Both the position numbers and the translations under genes were made by a program. This document shows, piece by piece, positions 11,201-20,465 of a stretch of 31,864 bases of DNA (its first letter is position 1; the number at the start of each line of letters is the position of its first letter). A model generated the notes under the pieces. The model saw only the letters and a list, made by a program, of their open reading frames with translations, did no database searches and had not been told where the DNA came from. Source of the stretch: Chloromonas sp. AAM2 (lineage: Eukaryota; Chlorophyta; Chlorophyceae; Chlamydomonadales; Chlamydomonadaceae); NCBI GenBank assembly GCA_004335635.1, contig QAXH01005948.1:289-32152 (forward strand), given 5' to 3'.

Positions 11201-13234
11201 ATGGCCGTCAGTCCCGTGAGCAGTGCTCAGCGGGGGCAGGGGCAAAGGGAAACCGCAAGTAACCACCAAGTCCACTGCACCCTTGTCAACAACAGCAAAG
11301 TCAACTTGAACACTTTCCTAGCGCAGAAGCCTGTGTTATCTCCCAGCACCAATGCTGCAGCATCTCAAGGCAGACATGACGGGGTTTTCAAGACTTGGCA
11401 CCAGCAGTCCTTTGCAATACGAGCATGATGATATTGTATATGGGGCCATCTTTTGTCCGGCTTGTCGGATGATACAGTTTGTATGTAAAACGCACTCACT
11501 CACCCTCTCACTCTCTCACCCTTTCACTCACTCGCTTACCCTCTCACTCACTCACTCACTCACCTACCCTCTCACTCACTCACTCACTCACAGGTTCGAG
11601 GAGGAGGGCTGGGAGGGCGCGCCGATCACGGCTAGGCGCCTGGCCTCGCTATACGACCCGCAGGGCGATGACGACATGTTCAGCTTTGGTTTGTCGGACG
11701 AACAGCTACAGGTGAATCTGGACTTCGCAACCTTGGTTGCTGTCATCATCGCCAATTGACTTTATGTGTTGTTCAATCAAGGCAGATATCTGTAATAGAA
11801 GAAGTTGTATGTAAGCGTTTGGGGTGGATCCCTTCTGCACCCGTGTTGTTTATTCAAGGCAGGTATGCTGGCTAAGGTTTATGTAATCGAAGTATATGTT
11901 GGTTTGCGGTTGGGGTGGAGTTCTGTGCTGCACCATTGCATCAGGAGCGTATTGCCTCCCGCAATCATCGAGCCACGTGACGACGTTTGAATCAATCTGG
12001 CGCTATCTGTGTTGGAGCTGTCGTGTTGTTGTACTAGTATGAATTGTTGTTGCACTCGATCTCCGGCCCAGCGTTGTTCATTGTTTAGGTTGAAAGCTGG
12101 TCTGGCATCCACAGTAACTGTATGCAATCATGGCTCCGGTACGTTTCACGCAAAGGCGCTGCTTGCGCTGCAAAGGATGTGTTGTGCCGATTGTCGTGCA
12201 TTGTTTTGTCTATTCGTACACATTCCGTTTATTTTTTCCGAGCAAATGTTTGATGGTTAACTGAGCAGTTTTCACGAAACAAAAACACTTCGGGAGGTTT
12301 CGCCCTCAAAAAAAAAAGATGTTTGCCAGTTCTGGGACAATTCCTGTGGACTGACGCTGGAACCGGTGTGTTTGTGGTGTGTAGACTAGGTCCTGTGATG
12401 GTTCCAGTGTTGACGTGTACGCGTGGGCTGGGCCAGTGTCATCTGATCACCATGGTGTGTCGCTGATGTATGTGTGGTGCTAGATGGTGTGTTGCATTGT
12501 CATGATACTGGGATACACACTTTTTATGCCAGTCACACTGTCACGCTTTGCCTGAAAATGGTTAGTGTGATGGGTCATCTCTGTAATACAGATATATTAC
12601 CTCTATCCCAGCATTGACAACACCACACCGTCTACCAATATGTTGCACCACCGCATATCTCAGTCTCACATCACACTGAATCACCACCACACCCACACAC
12701 ATCCCACCCAGTTCCAGTGCACACCCATCAAATTGTCCCAGAACTGGCAAACTTCTTTTTTTTCCGGATTTTCAATCGGGCAGGTTGTATGGGCTTGAAG
12801 TTGAGGAGAGACGTCAGTGCATGGTTCGCTTGTCTAAAGAACACTGAAATGAAGGAACACTGGTTCGTACTTTGCTGTACGCAGGCCGTCNNNNNNNNNN
12901 NNNNNNNNNNNNNNNNNNCACTGAAATGAAGGAACACTGGTTCGTACTTTGCTGTACGCAGGCCGTCCTCGCCCCCCTGAGCACCCGTCCCTGCCTGTTC
13001 GTTGCCAGCGGGCAGGACCAGTGCGTGCCGCCCTCCCTGCGCCCCAACCTGCCACAGCAGGCCGACCGCCTGGCGGCCGCCGTGGGCAGGAGCGGCGAAA
13101 CCCCCGCCACGGCCGTGCTGATCCCGGACGCGCCGCACAACTGTGCGGGCCACGAGGAAGCGCTTGTGGCGCACGTGATGCGTTTCTGCGACTCCCTACT
13201 GGAGGAGAAGGAAGCGGTTGTCCTGCCACCCTAA
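8273..13234 (+). CDS. DUF1749 / UPF0613 alpha/beta-hydrolase, 8 exons, ~329 aa
   Basis: Exons in phase: 8273-8278, 8641-8695, 9169-9277, 9784-9862, 10259-10510, 10952-11049, 11594-11711, 12962-13234 (990 nt with TAA). All junctions are GT...AG. The product matches the DUF1749 family over its whole length: N-terminal GTLVRYGPRNTNLAF, strand-loop VILVGGLTDGLL (residues 43-54), WHVVQAQMSSSYSGFGCGSL (the SSY-GxG-SL signature), nucleophile elbow LLLGHSTG with Ser119, DPQGDDDMFSFGLSDEQL, and a C-terminal SGQDQCVPP (Asp258) and DAPHN (His298). Ser119, Asp258 and His298 form a plausible catalytic triad. The family is cytosolic and widespread in plants and fungi, related to serine-hydrolase and siderophore-esterase-like folds, and its substrate is unsettled. 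Exon 1 is the weakest call: ATG-CAG at 8273 fits the family start, but the frame is open to an ATG at 8099. The gene stands alone. Confidence 0.85.
9278..9325 (+). repeat. 26-bp tandem duplication carrying a second splice donor
   Basis: The first 26 bp of intron 3 of the hydrolase gene (9278-9303) are repeated at 9304-9325, with the last 4 bp missing. Each copy begins GTGAGCTGTGC, so the donor is present twice. Use of the first keeps the reading phase. Use of the second would add 26 nt and shift the frame. Confidence 0.85.
9388..9465. repeat. GATA/GACA/GATG microsatellite
   Basis: This is an imperfect tetranucleotide tract of GATA, GACA, GATG and CAGATAGA units within intron 3 of the hydrolase gene. 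Confidence 0.85.
11491..11592 (+). repeat. (CTCA/CTCT)n pyrimidine microsatellite ending at a splice acceptor
   Basis: About 100 bp of CACT/CTCACC/CTCTCA repeats run directly into the CACAG acceptor of exon 7 (11594) of the hydrolase gene. The tract therefore supplies the polypyrimidine region of that intron. Confidence 0.9.
12308..12763. mobile_element. ~456-bp foldback/MITE-like element in hydrolase intron 7
   Basis: The left end is A10-GATGTTTGCCAGTTCTGG then GACAATT (12308-12342). The right end is its inverted copy, ending in T8 (12730-12763), so the terminal inverted repeats are about 33 bp with one or two mismatches. The interior is also an imperfect foldback: GGTGCTAGATGGTGTGTTG in the left arm pairs with CAACACCACACCGTCTACC in the right. 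It has no coding capacity, which suggests a non-autonomous element. I cannot define a clear target-site duplication. A shorter relative with the same end and the internal GGTAGACGGTG motif lies at about 28690. Confidence 0.7.
12842..12967. other. 28-N assembly gap with duplicated 49-bp flanks
   Basis: Positions 12842-12890 and 12919-12967 are identical over 49 bp and flank 28 Ns at 12891-12918. This is the signature of two contigs whose overlapping ends were scaffolded and not merged. The duplicated piece contains the acceptor (GTACGCAG) and the first bases (GCCGTC) of the last hydrolase exon, so the true locus probably has one copy and no gap. Confidence 0.9.
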
Positions 13235-13366
13235 GCAGTCAGCATGAGTTGTTGAATAGCGATTGCGGCAGCGCTAACAGCGGTTGCGGTTGCTGGCATG
13301 GCCAAAGAAACCGATAGCGCTCAGGCTCTCCTCGTCAGTGAGGGTTGGCAACGGGTGCTTGACGTT

Positions 13367-13534
13367 GCCCTACGTCCTATGCCCTACGTCCTATGCCCTA
13401 CGTCCTATGCCCTACGTCCTATGCCCTACGTCCTATGCCCTACGTCCTATGCCCTACGTCCTATGCCCTACGTCCTATGCCCTACGTCCTATGCCCTACG
13501 TCCTATGCCCTACGTCCTATGCCCTACGTCCTAT
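13367..13534. repeat. 14-bp minisatellite, 12 perfect units (GCCCTACGTCCTAT)
   Basis: Twelve identical head-to-tail 14-bp units fill 168 bp. The + frames through it read as PYVLCPTSYALRPM repeats, but it begins about 130 bp after the hydrolase stop and is probably 3' UTR. The perfect identity means recent expansion or strong homogenisation. Confidence 0.95.
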
Positions 13535-13658
13535 GCACTATACACGTATCACGGTGTGCTGGTCAACATCCGGGAGGCTGCCACAGGACATGGATGGGCA
13601 TCGTCCTGACCAGAAAACACAAGAAGAGCTTGGGGGGGTGGGGGTGTTGGGCAACCTC

Positions 13659-13663
13659 TGTAA
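13659..13663 (+). terminator. candidate TGTAA poly(A) signal of the hydrolase gene
   Basis: This is the first TGTAA I find downstream of the stop at 13234. TGTAA is the common poly(A) signal of green algae. Use of it would place the 14-bp minisatellite inside the 3' UTR. Confidence 0.4.
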
Positions 13664-13699
13664 TACAAGGTGGGCACTTGGGCCTCTGTACTAGTAGTC

Positions 13700-16290
13700 A
13701 TTGAGCTGCTTTCTAACGGTTTGCAGTTAGCATGCTAGTGCTCTTCTCCCTTTTAATTCTGTTAGTGATCACGGTTGATAGCGATGCTTGAAGATCTTCT
13801 GATCTATGTGTTGCTTGTGTATCATCCACCTCATGCTTCTTTCACCGTCTTCTTTGTTTTGTTGTGAAGCGTTGCACAATGGTGCCAGGTACACCTATTC
13901 GCAACATTTGTCCCAGCCTGTCTTGAGCACAACAAACATGTGCAAGTTAGGATTCTTGTTTGAGCGGGCACTGAAGCAGTTGGTCATGGACAGGACTGAA
14001 GCACTTGAAGCCAGCATGGATAGGTTGCACTTGGGTATGCTTTGTACTTTGAGCACTTGCATTGATCCGTTTATGTAAATATGCTAGGGGTCATCAAGTC
14101 TGGCAGAACTCTGCCTGGTTGAAGCTTTGAATATGTAATTAATCAATCAACAATGATGTGCAGACAACGAACATTCGTTAAGTCTGGAAAAGGTGTTATC
14201 CGCAGGCTTTCAGGCGTTTCATGTTAATGCAATGGTCATTGGCTTCTGGTTGATTTACACGAGCTGTACAAGCCGGCGGGTCCATGCCACTCACAGCAGT
14301 AGACAGGGTGCACCTTGCCATGCCGGCTTCTGCATGGCTGGCTGATGTTTGCTCAGTAACTTGACAAACACAAAAAGGGCCTTCCAGTGTACAGCATCTT
14401 GACATCTTCCGGTATAGGGTACAGGAGCCCGTGTACCCACTTGCACCTCAAGTAGCTCATTACAGTGCTATGGACACAGTCCCGCAATTGTGCACCACCC
14501 TTTCCCCTGCAACTCCCATGCAATGGTGCGCCCTGCACCCTGTCCAAGTCAAATGCTGAACCGAACATGGCGTCAGCAGGTCTAGGCTGGGAAGAGTCAC
14601 TGAGAAAACTTGTAGCAAGTACGGCCTGTCATTCTCCTAGGAACTCCCTTCACCTGTGGGAGGCGTGCGATTGCTATCTCATCATGAAAGAGCAATAAAC
14701 ACAGAAGTCAAAGCAGTGTGGACAAACAAAGGTGTAGGCAACAGTGCCAAAGGCAACCATGTTAGGGCCTGGCAGTGGCTAGGATGCCTGACAGGTGTTT
14801 GATGGTTGAAGCTAGAAACAAAAGACAAGCAACAAAGTCTGGGCCTGAGCTGGCGACCGGGCAGGGCCCTGACATTTCCTAGGGTGGCGCCTGGAGCCTG
14901 AGAGCAAGCCGGCCATCGATCAGGTACAGAAAGGGACGGTCACGGCTGAGCAGTCCAGCTGTGGGTGTCACAGGGTGAACAAGCACAAAACCCTGCAGGT
15001 TGTGCCAAAAACGAGCCACAACCGTGTTGGCTACTACTGCGACAGTTATTAGACACGTGCATCTGCAGAACATACTGCTACTAACACATGTAGCAACTGA
15101 AGCAACACTGCACACAGCAAAGTCTGCAGTGGCAATTGGTGCACGTGCCAATGTGCGCAGACGACTTGAAGCGCATGTCAATGCACAAGAAGTACCGCAT
15201 GTTTCTTGCCGCAGGTGATACATCAAGCCTCCTTCCAGGGCTGAGGTGGCTGACCTTGGGTTGTCGGCGTGAATGCACTGGGACACTCACTCGTTAGGCT
15301 TGGGTTACAACGGACAGAGAAACGGACAGCTGCCTGTGGGCGATCACAATCGTTTGTACATTGCATGCAATACATGATAATTGTCACCAGCTGCCGGGCA
15401 AGATCAACCTTTGGGATATCGCGATTTAATGCCCCAAGAATCAGCCAAAGAAATACAAAAGTTCAAACGCCCCACTTTGCAAGGAAGCCAGCCAGCCAAG
15501 CGCAGCACGTTGTAAATGGCAAGCATTGCAAAAGTTGTGCCGCCAGTCCAAACATCAGCCACAAGTTTTGCCTCATGGCTTCCAGCACTTGAGAAGCAGG
15601 TGGTGCAGGCCATACTTGACGAAACAGCATTCGCAAGCCTAAATATAACAGCTACCAAGCTAAAACATGCCCCAACCACGAACACCAAGTCCTGTTGTGA
15701 AATGTCGCAATTACGTACACCAAGACCTGTTGTTCAGCGTAACCAGAAGTGGTACGTCAGTTGTAATGAGGTGCTGCCTCGGAGCTGCGTTCGCCTGTCC
15801 ACAATGCATGGTCTGCTTTGAGCATAATGGACCATGACAACCAAGCCCTCAGCAGGCGATGCTACTGTCCTTGCCTTGGCCACATCAGCTTGGTGCATGC
15901 AAAACACATGTCTGGTCTGCCCCCTCCCTGTCTCGCGTCATGTTTGGAATCTCCTGCCCGTGCTAATTGTTTGTGAGATCTTGGCCCTTGGCAGCAGGTT
16001 TTTGCTGTGCATCCAGACCGCCTTTAAATTCCTAGTCTCCTTCAGTTCAGTATCAAATGAAACGACCCCCGTCACGGAACCCGGCAGCCTCTGTGCAGTC
16101 CTAGGTGTGGGCTACGCCACGCCATGGCTGCAGCAGCGCCAGCAACAGGCTGAGCCGGTGCACAATGAGGGACCTGCCCACTCAGGTAAGGTTTGAGAGG
16201 TGCACGCCCATGAGGCACAAATCCAGTCACAGACACGCGTCACAACGTGAACCCCTCCACCTGTCCCAGAACCTGCAAACATCTTTCACC
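13700..16290. other. convergent spacer, no confident gene
   Basis: The spacer lies between the hydrolase (+) and the coiled-coil membrane protein (-). It holds some exon-like frames, including 13946-14035 (+), 14353-14568 (-), 15516-15821 (+) and 16106-16196 (+). None links into a gene with a known domain. An inverted copy of a repeat family is at 15084-15262. Confidence 0.4.
15084..15262 (-). repeat. dispersed repeat, minus-oriented copy
   Basis: Read on the minus strand, this matches 27683-27815 on the plus strand: AGCCCTGGAAGRAGGCTTGA, then GTATCACCTGCGGCAAVAAACATGC, then ATTGCCACTGCAGA-TTTG and GTGCAGTGTTGCTT. The first about 60 bp are nearly 90% identical by eye. The two copies are about 12.5 kb apart and inverted. 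Confidence 0.75.
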
Positions 16291-16296
16291 CTAGGT

Positions 16297-16301
16297 TTAC
16301 A
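16297..16301 (-). terminator. candidate TGTAA poly(A) signal (minus strand)
   Basis: TTACA on the plus strand reads TGTAA on the minus strand, about 117 nt beyond the stop of the coiled-coil membrane-protein gene. This is a typical green-algal 3' UTR distance. Confidence 0.45.
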
Positions 16302-16417
16302 GCGAGTATTCACAGTAACAGTAGCTGACTCTAGTAAGTGTGTTACGTGTCCTAATCCCGGTGACACCTTGCCAGCTCTCCCTTTCACTTCCCTATCTCT
16401 TGAACCCGGGTGCAGCC

Positions 16418-19400
16418 CTACTCCTGCACCGGCGCGCCAAACCGCCTGACCAGGCCCCGCTCAAACGCCAGCTCCACGGCCGCTGCTGCGAAGGCAAACA
16501 GCATCATTGACTGGCCCGTGTACAAGGCAGCCGGCCCGACCACGGTTTCTATATCGAAGGGGCCGAGTGCCGAGCCTGATTGCAGCACGTCGCCTGCAGC
16601 GGCTGCCCGCACTAGGCCGAAGGCGCCGACTGCGCCGCTGCGTAGATGTGTGTTGGTGGAGTCCAGCCGCACGGCGTACCTGGGCAAGCGCACAACAGCA
16701 ATCACAGTCACTGGCTATAAGAGCACGAGAAAAGACCTTATGCGTGAGCGAGATCCAGGTGTTGATTCGCTCGTGGGCACTGGCGGCCAAACACTGGAAT
16801 GTGTGGGTCGTGTTAGATGGTGCACGGCGGTTTCCACGCTTCAAAATCACCAGCCTTCCAAAAGTTCCGTACAGGAAGCACCACCCCGCTAACTCCATCC
16901 CCAAGTCCATCCCCAACGCCCCTGATTCCACTCCCACTTTAACACCACGTCCCCACCGCCAAACCTTGTATCCCCACCTACCATCACGGCGAAAACCGTA
17001 AATTCGCGTCCCTGATATCAATCCCTTTTACCCACCAAAAAATCATGGCCATCTAACCACCACCTCTCTCGTACCTGTACACGACTCCAAACAGGAAGCA
17101 TGACCCCAGTGTAGTTCCCAGTGTGAGCGCTGCACTGACACCTTCAGTCCCCGAGACCAGCAGCAGTGGCAGGGAGGCCACCGCCCCGCCGGCAGCCGCC
17201 AGAACACCCGCCTTGACGCTCTCGAGACGCTCCAGGTTCTGTGAGTGAATGGGTTGTGGCAAAGAGTTGTTAGGCGAAGGGAAAGGAAGGGCTGTTAGGG
17301 ATGAGGCGAAGGAAGAGTTCTTGCAGGTCTGCGTGTGTGGGTGTTTGGGCAAGAGGTGTGGCAAGAGGTGCGGCAAGGGTCGTCAGGAGCCGTGAAGGGG
17401 GAGAAGAGGAAGAGTTGTTGAGATAAGGAGATGAAGAGACTGCTAGGGCGGACAAAGAAAGGGCGGCTGGCAGGCAGGAAAGGAAAGGGGGAGTACCAGG
17501 GAATGGGTAGAACTCAGCGGGCTCACTGTGCCGTGAGAGAAGGAGGTAGGACAGGTACCTGCTAGATCAGGTGATGAGGTGCTCTTTGCCCTGGAGCATG
17601 GTAAGTGCGCCTTCCATGAAATGAAAGGCGCAAATAGCAAACACCTTTGGTTTCAATTGCAGCAGTGTGTCGTTTGTTTGATTAGAACGAGGCTTCGGGT
17701 TGTGTTAACATTACCGCCATTACTACATGGCTTTTTGCTTACCGTACTGCTCCAAATGAGTCTGTGTGACTATCTTGTTGTGTCCTGAAATTTGTACTGT
17801 GGCTCCGCAGCTTGTGGTGCTGCACCAAACAGTCGGCTGTTTCCCTTATGGTCCCTGCTGCCTGCTACCTGCTACCTGCTGCCTGCTGCCTGCTGCCGCA
17901 TACCTCTTTCAAGAGCATGCCTGAGTGTTGAACGGCCATGCATTGATAGGCCATGCATTGATAGGCCATGCATTGATAGGCCATGCATTGATAGGCTATG
18001 CACTCTCGGCCGCGTCAGTCACACCGTATGCTGAGTCTGGGCTTGAAATACAACTCAGGTCTTAGTCATCTTTTGCTGTTCTGTTTAATGGCATTTTCTT
18101 GACTAAATGACTTTGCTGTCTGTTAAACGTTGTAGACGTTGAAAACTTGCCCTTTCCTCCAGAATATGAGTGACACCCACTTGTTTGACTTCCTCTGCCA
18201 GCTTTGCCTGCATCTCCTTAGCCCTGGTTGCCTCCCACTGGGCAGCTTCCAGCAGCTTCTCTGCGGCCTGCACCTCGGCATTGGCCATTAACTGCACAAG
18301 GGAACACGCGGGCCAGGGTGTGAAGGGTTAGCCTCCTCCAGCATGTCAAGCATGTTACCTTGTTACAATGTTATTCTGTGCTTGAACAGTAGCTGGCCAA
18401 CTGACTGCAAGCGATGCTTGATGACTGTGAAATGTGGTGTGAGATTATTGTGAGATGTTTTAATTGTGTTATTGTGAGATGTAAGATTGCGCTTGTGTGC
18501 AGCGGGCCGTCAAGGTGTAGGTTGAATAATCCAGGCATGCATGGCTGGGCACAGTGGGTCATTTTACCCTGTTCAGCTACCCAGTGTCCTGCCCATACTC
18601 GCGTGCGGTACACACACTGTTTGCTGGCCATGCACATGTTGGTGTTTACTGCATCGGTGTGTACTGCCCAGTGGCAATGCTTGTGTACCTGCTCTGCTTT
18701 GAGCTTGGTGTTTGCCTGCTGCTGCGCTTCCGACAGAGCCACGTCCTTGTTAGCCTGCAAAAGCAGGAGAGGAGCACCAACACGCAATCTGTAATGCATA
18801 ATGACTAGCCGGCAATTCAGTTTGACAGCAAAAAAGCAATGTACGAACACAGACCGTATTCTGAACAGAAACCAGCAACTATTCAATGCCCACAAGAGGT
18901 ACTTGCCCTGAGGCAAAGGCCTGTCACAACTTGATCAGCATCTGATCGGAAAAGTCAAACAGACAGGTGCAGCAGATCAAAGGTTGAAGCAAAAAGGAAC
19001 CAACCATCACAATGATCATAAAGAAGGCCCCAGAAGAGTTAGATGCACACCTGTTTGAATATCTCCTCCAGCTCTACCGCCGCCGCCTTCATAGCTTCCA
19101 CTCGTGCCATCGCAGCCTCGTAACGCCTGACACACGTGGCACGTGCATCACATGGTGCATGCATCACATGACACGTGCAATCACATGACACGTACAAGAC
19201 ATGGCACATGCCTGGGCTGGAATGTCACAGTCACACACCAGGTGACACTCTGTTGGTCATGTTGGTGTTTGTGGCGACACTGGAACCCACTCTGTTTGAC
19301 ACAAAGGATAAGAACAGTTGGCACCCTGAGCCGTTGCTCTCAAAGCCTGGCCCCTTATGCAAATTATGGTGCTTAGTGATGCCGGTTGATGGAGTGTCAG

Positions 19401-20456
19401 CATGTTGGCTTGGCCTGCCTTGTGTCAGGTTGCAGTGGTGCCCCGGCCACCTCTCTGCATTACAATCATCCCTGTGTCGTTTTCCCTTGTATATCAGCCC
19501 AAAACATGCTGTCCTGCTCACTGCACGCTGCACGCATGTTGCATGGCAAGCCCATGGCCTGTCATGCAGCCATACATGCAAGCCCTTGGACGTACAGTGC
19601 TGCTGCTGATTCATTCTAGGCCTGCTGCACGGCGGCTTGTGCTGAACTGCTGCGTGACTCACTTGAGCTGCTCAGCCGTTTCTGGGTCGGACATGAGCAC
19701 ATCCCGTGTCACAGCAGCCAGGCCAGCATCTGCCCCATCGGCTGGGTTTGCTTGCAAGCTTGCCAGGGCAGCCAATGCAGTCTGTTGCTGGTTGGCTGGG
19801 GCAGTTGGTTTGCCAGTCCGGGCCTGCAATACACCCACATGCATGCATTCGCCAGGAAAATGCCAGGTGCATGTGTTTATCAGGGACACTGAGGCTCATC
19901 AGGGTGCATCAAGCAAGAAAAACATGCTCACAAGGGCGCAATTTTTACCTGCACTGTCTCCTCAGCTACATGTGTCTGTACAGTCCTGCATCGTGGCTGT
20001 GCACTCCGATGGGCACCTGCATAAGATTGGCGGCCTTTCGTAAGCATTCTTCTTCACAATGAGCACAGTTTCCATTCAAGGTCGCCAGCCGCACCAGCAT
20101 GCAATCTCGTGTGACGCGCAGCTCCAGGACCCAAGCCAAGGGATGGATGGGATTTGAAGATCATGACTAACTTTTGCGCCTTAGGCAGTACTTCAAGTGA
20201 TTGTGCAAGAGATGCAGAAAAATCTTTGTTTGGGTCGTTGCGTCGATGCGTTTCAACGGCATGATGGCAACGGACAGGACAGGTGCACCGACGCACTGAG
20301 CCTACCAGCAGAGCAGCGAAGTGGCTGTAGATGACCGCAATGCCTCATTGACAGTGAACGTCCAAGCTTTTTGCTTGGGATCCGTTTTCTGGGAAGCTGA
20401 GCAGTAGCAAGTGCCAAGGGGTACAGCACCTGCGGCCTTGTAACCAGGGCTCGCAT
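16418..20456 (-). CDS. predicted plastid coiled-coil membrane protein, 7 exons, ~335 aa
   Basis: Exons in minus order: 20456-20289, 19823-19663, 19126-19051, 18754-18689, 18291-18181, 17238-17075, 16679-16418 (1008 nt). All phases agree. Residues 1-56 are basic, Ser/Leu-rich and almost free of acidic residues, like a transit peptide. Residues 57-110 are Ala/Gln-rich and end in VLMSDPETAEQLK. Residues 111-202 form a coiled coil (RYEAAMARVEAMKAAAVELE, then KLLEAAQWEATRAKEMQAKL). The rest is hydrophobic: VLAAAGGAVASLPLLLVSG, LTLGTTLGSCFLFGVVYRYA, GAVGAFGLVRA and SMMLFAFAAAAVELAF, with YRYAVR-D at the junction. This layout fits a conserved membrane-protein family of plants, algae and cyanobacteria of unknown function. 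That assignment rests on memory of the motif pattern and needs a search. Exon 1 is least certain: its donor is a weak GTGCAC, and an alternative in-frame ATG lies at 20348 (299 aa). Confidence 0.72.
17855..17897. repeat. 7-bp tandem repeat (CTGCCTG-like)
   Basis: About six units of CCTGCTG/CCTGCTA lie in the 942-bp intron between exons 5 and 6 of the coiled-coil membrane-protein gene. Confidence 0.8.
17934..18000. repeat. 15-bp tandem repeat GGCCATGCATTGATA, ~4.5 units
   Basis: Four perfect 15-bp units plus a partial one lie in the same intron. ATGCAT makes each unit partly palindromic. Confidence 0.9.
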
Positions 20457-20465
20457 GAAATAGCA
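20349..20465. promoter_or_regulatory. divergent start region shared by two genes
   Basis: The minus-strand coiled-coil gene and the plus-strand VHS-GAT gene are head to head. The annotated start codons at 20456 (-) and 20466 (+) leave 9 bp between them. If the minus gene uses ATG 20348, the interval is 117 bp. Either way the two 5' UTRs and promoters must overlap. I see no clear TATA box. Confidence 0.4.

Noticed and set aside
13284..13704. Overlapping frames with PYVLCPTSYALRPM repeats
   Set aside because: They are translations of the 14-bp minisatellite; all frames are open because 14 is not a multiple of three and the unit lacks stops.
14353..14568. 71-codon frame (-) ending LLYPIPEDVKMLYTGRPF
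   Set aside because: Plausible composition but isolated, without splice context or domain.
16106..16196. Possible small exon (+) VGYATPWLQQRQQQAEPV
   Set aside because: It has an acceptor-like CAG and resembles the tail of small mitochondrial membrane proteins, but no first exon could be found.
17560..17592. Possible extra exon (-) AKSTSSPDLA in the coiled-coil membrane gene
   Set aside because: It has AG/GT edges but its phase would break the frame. Joining exons 18291-18181 and 17238-17075 directly is in phase and gives a continuous helix.
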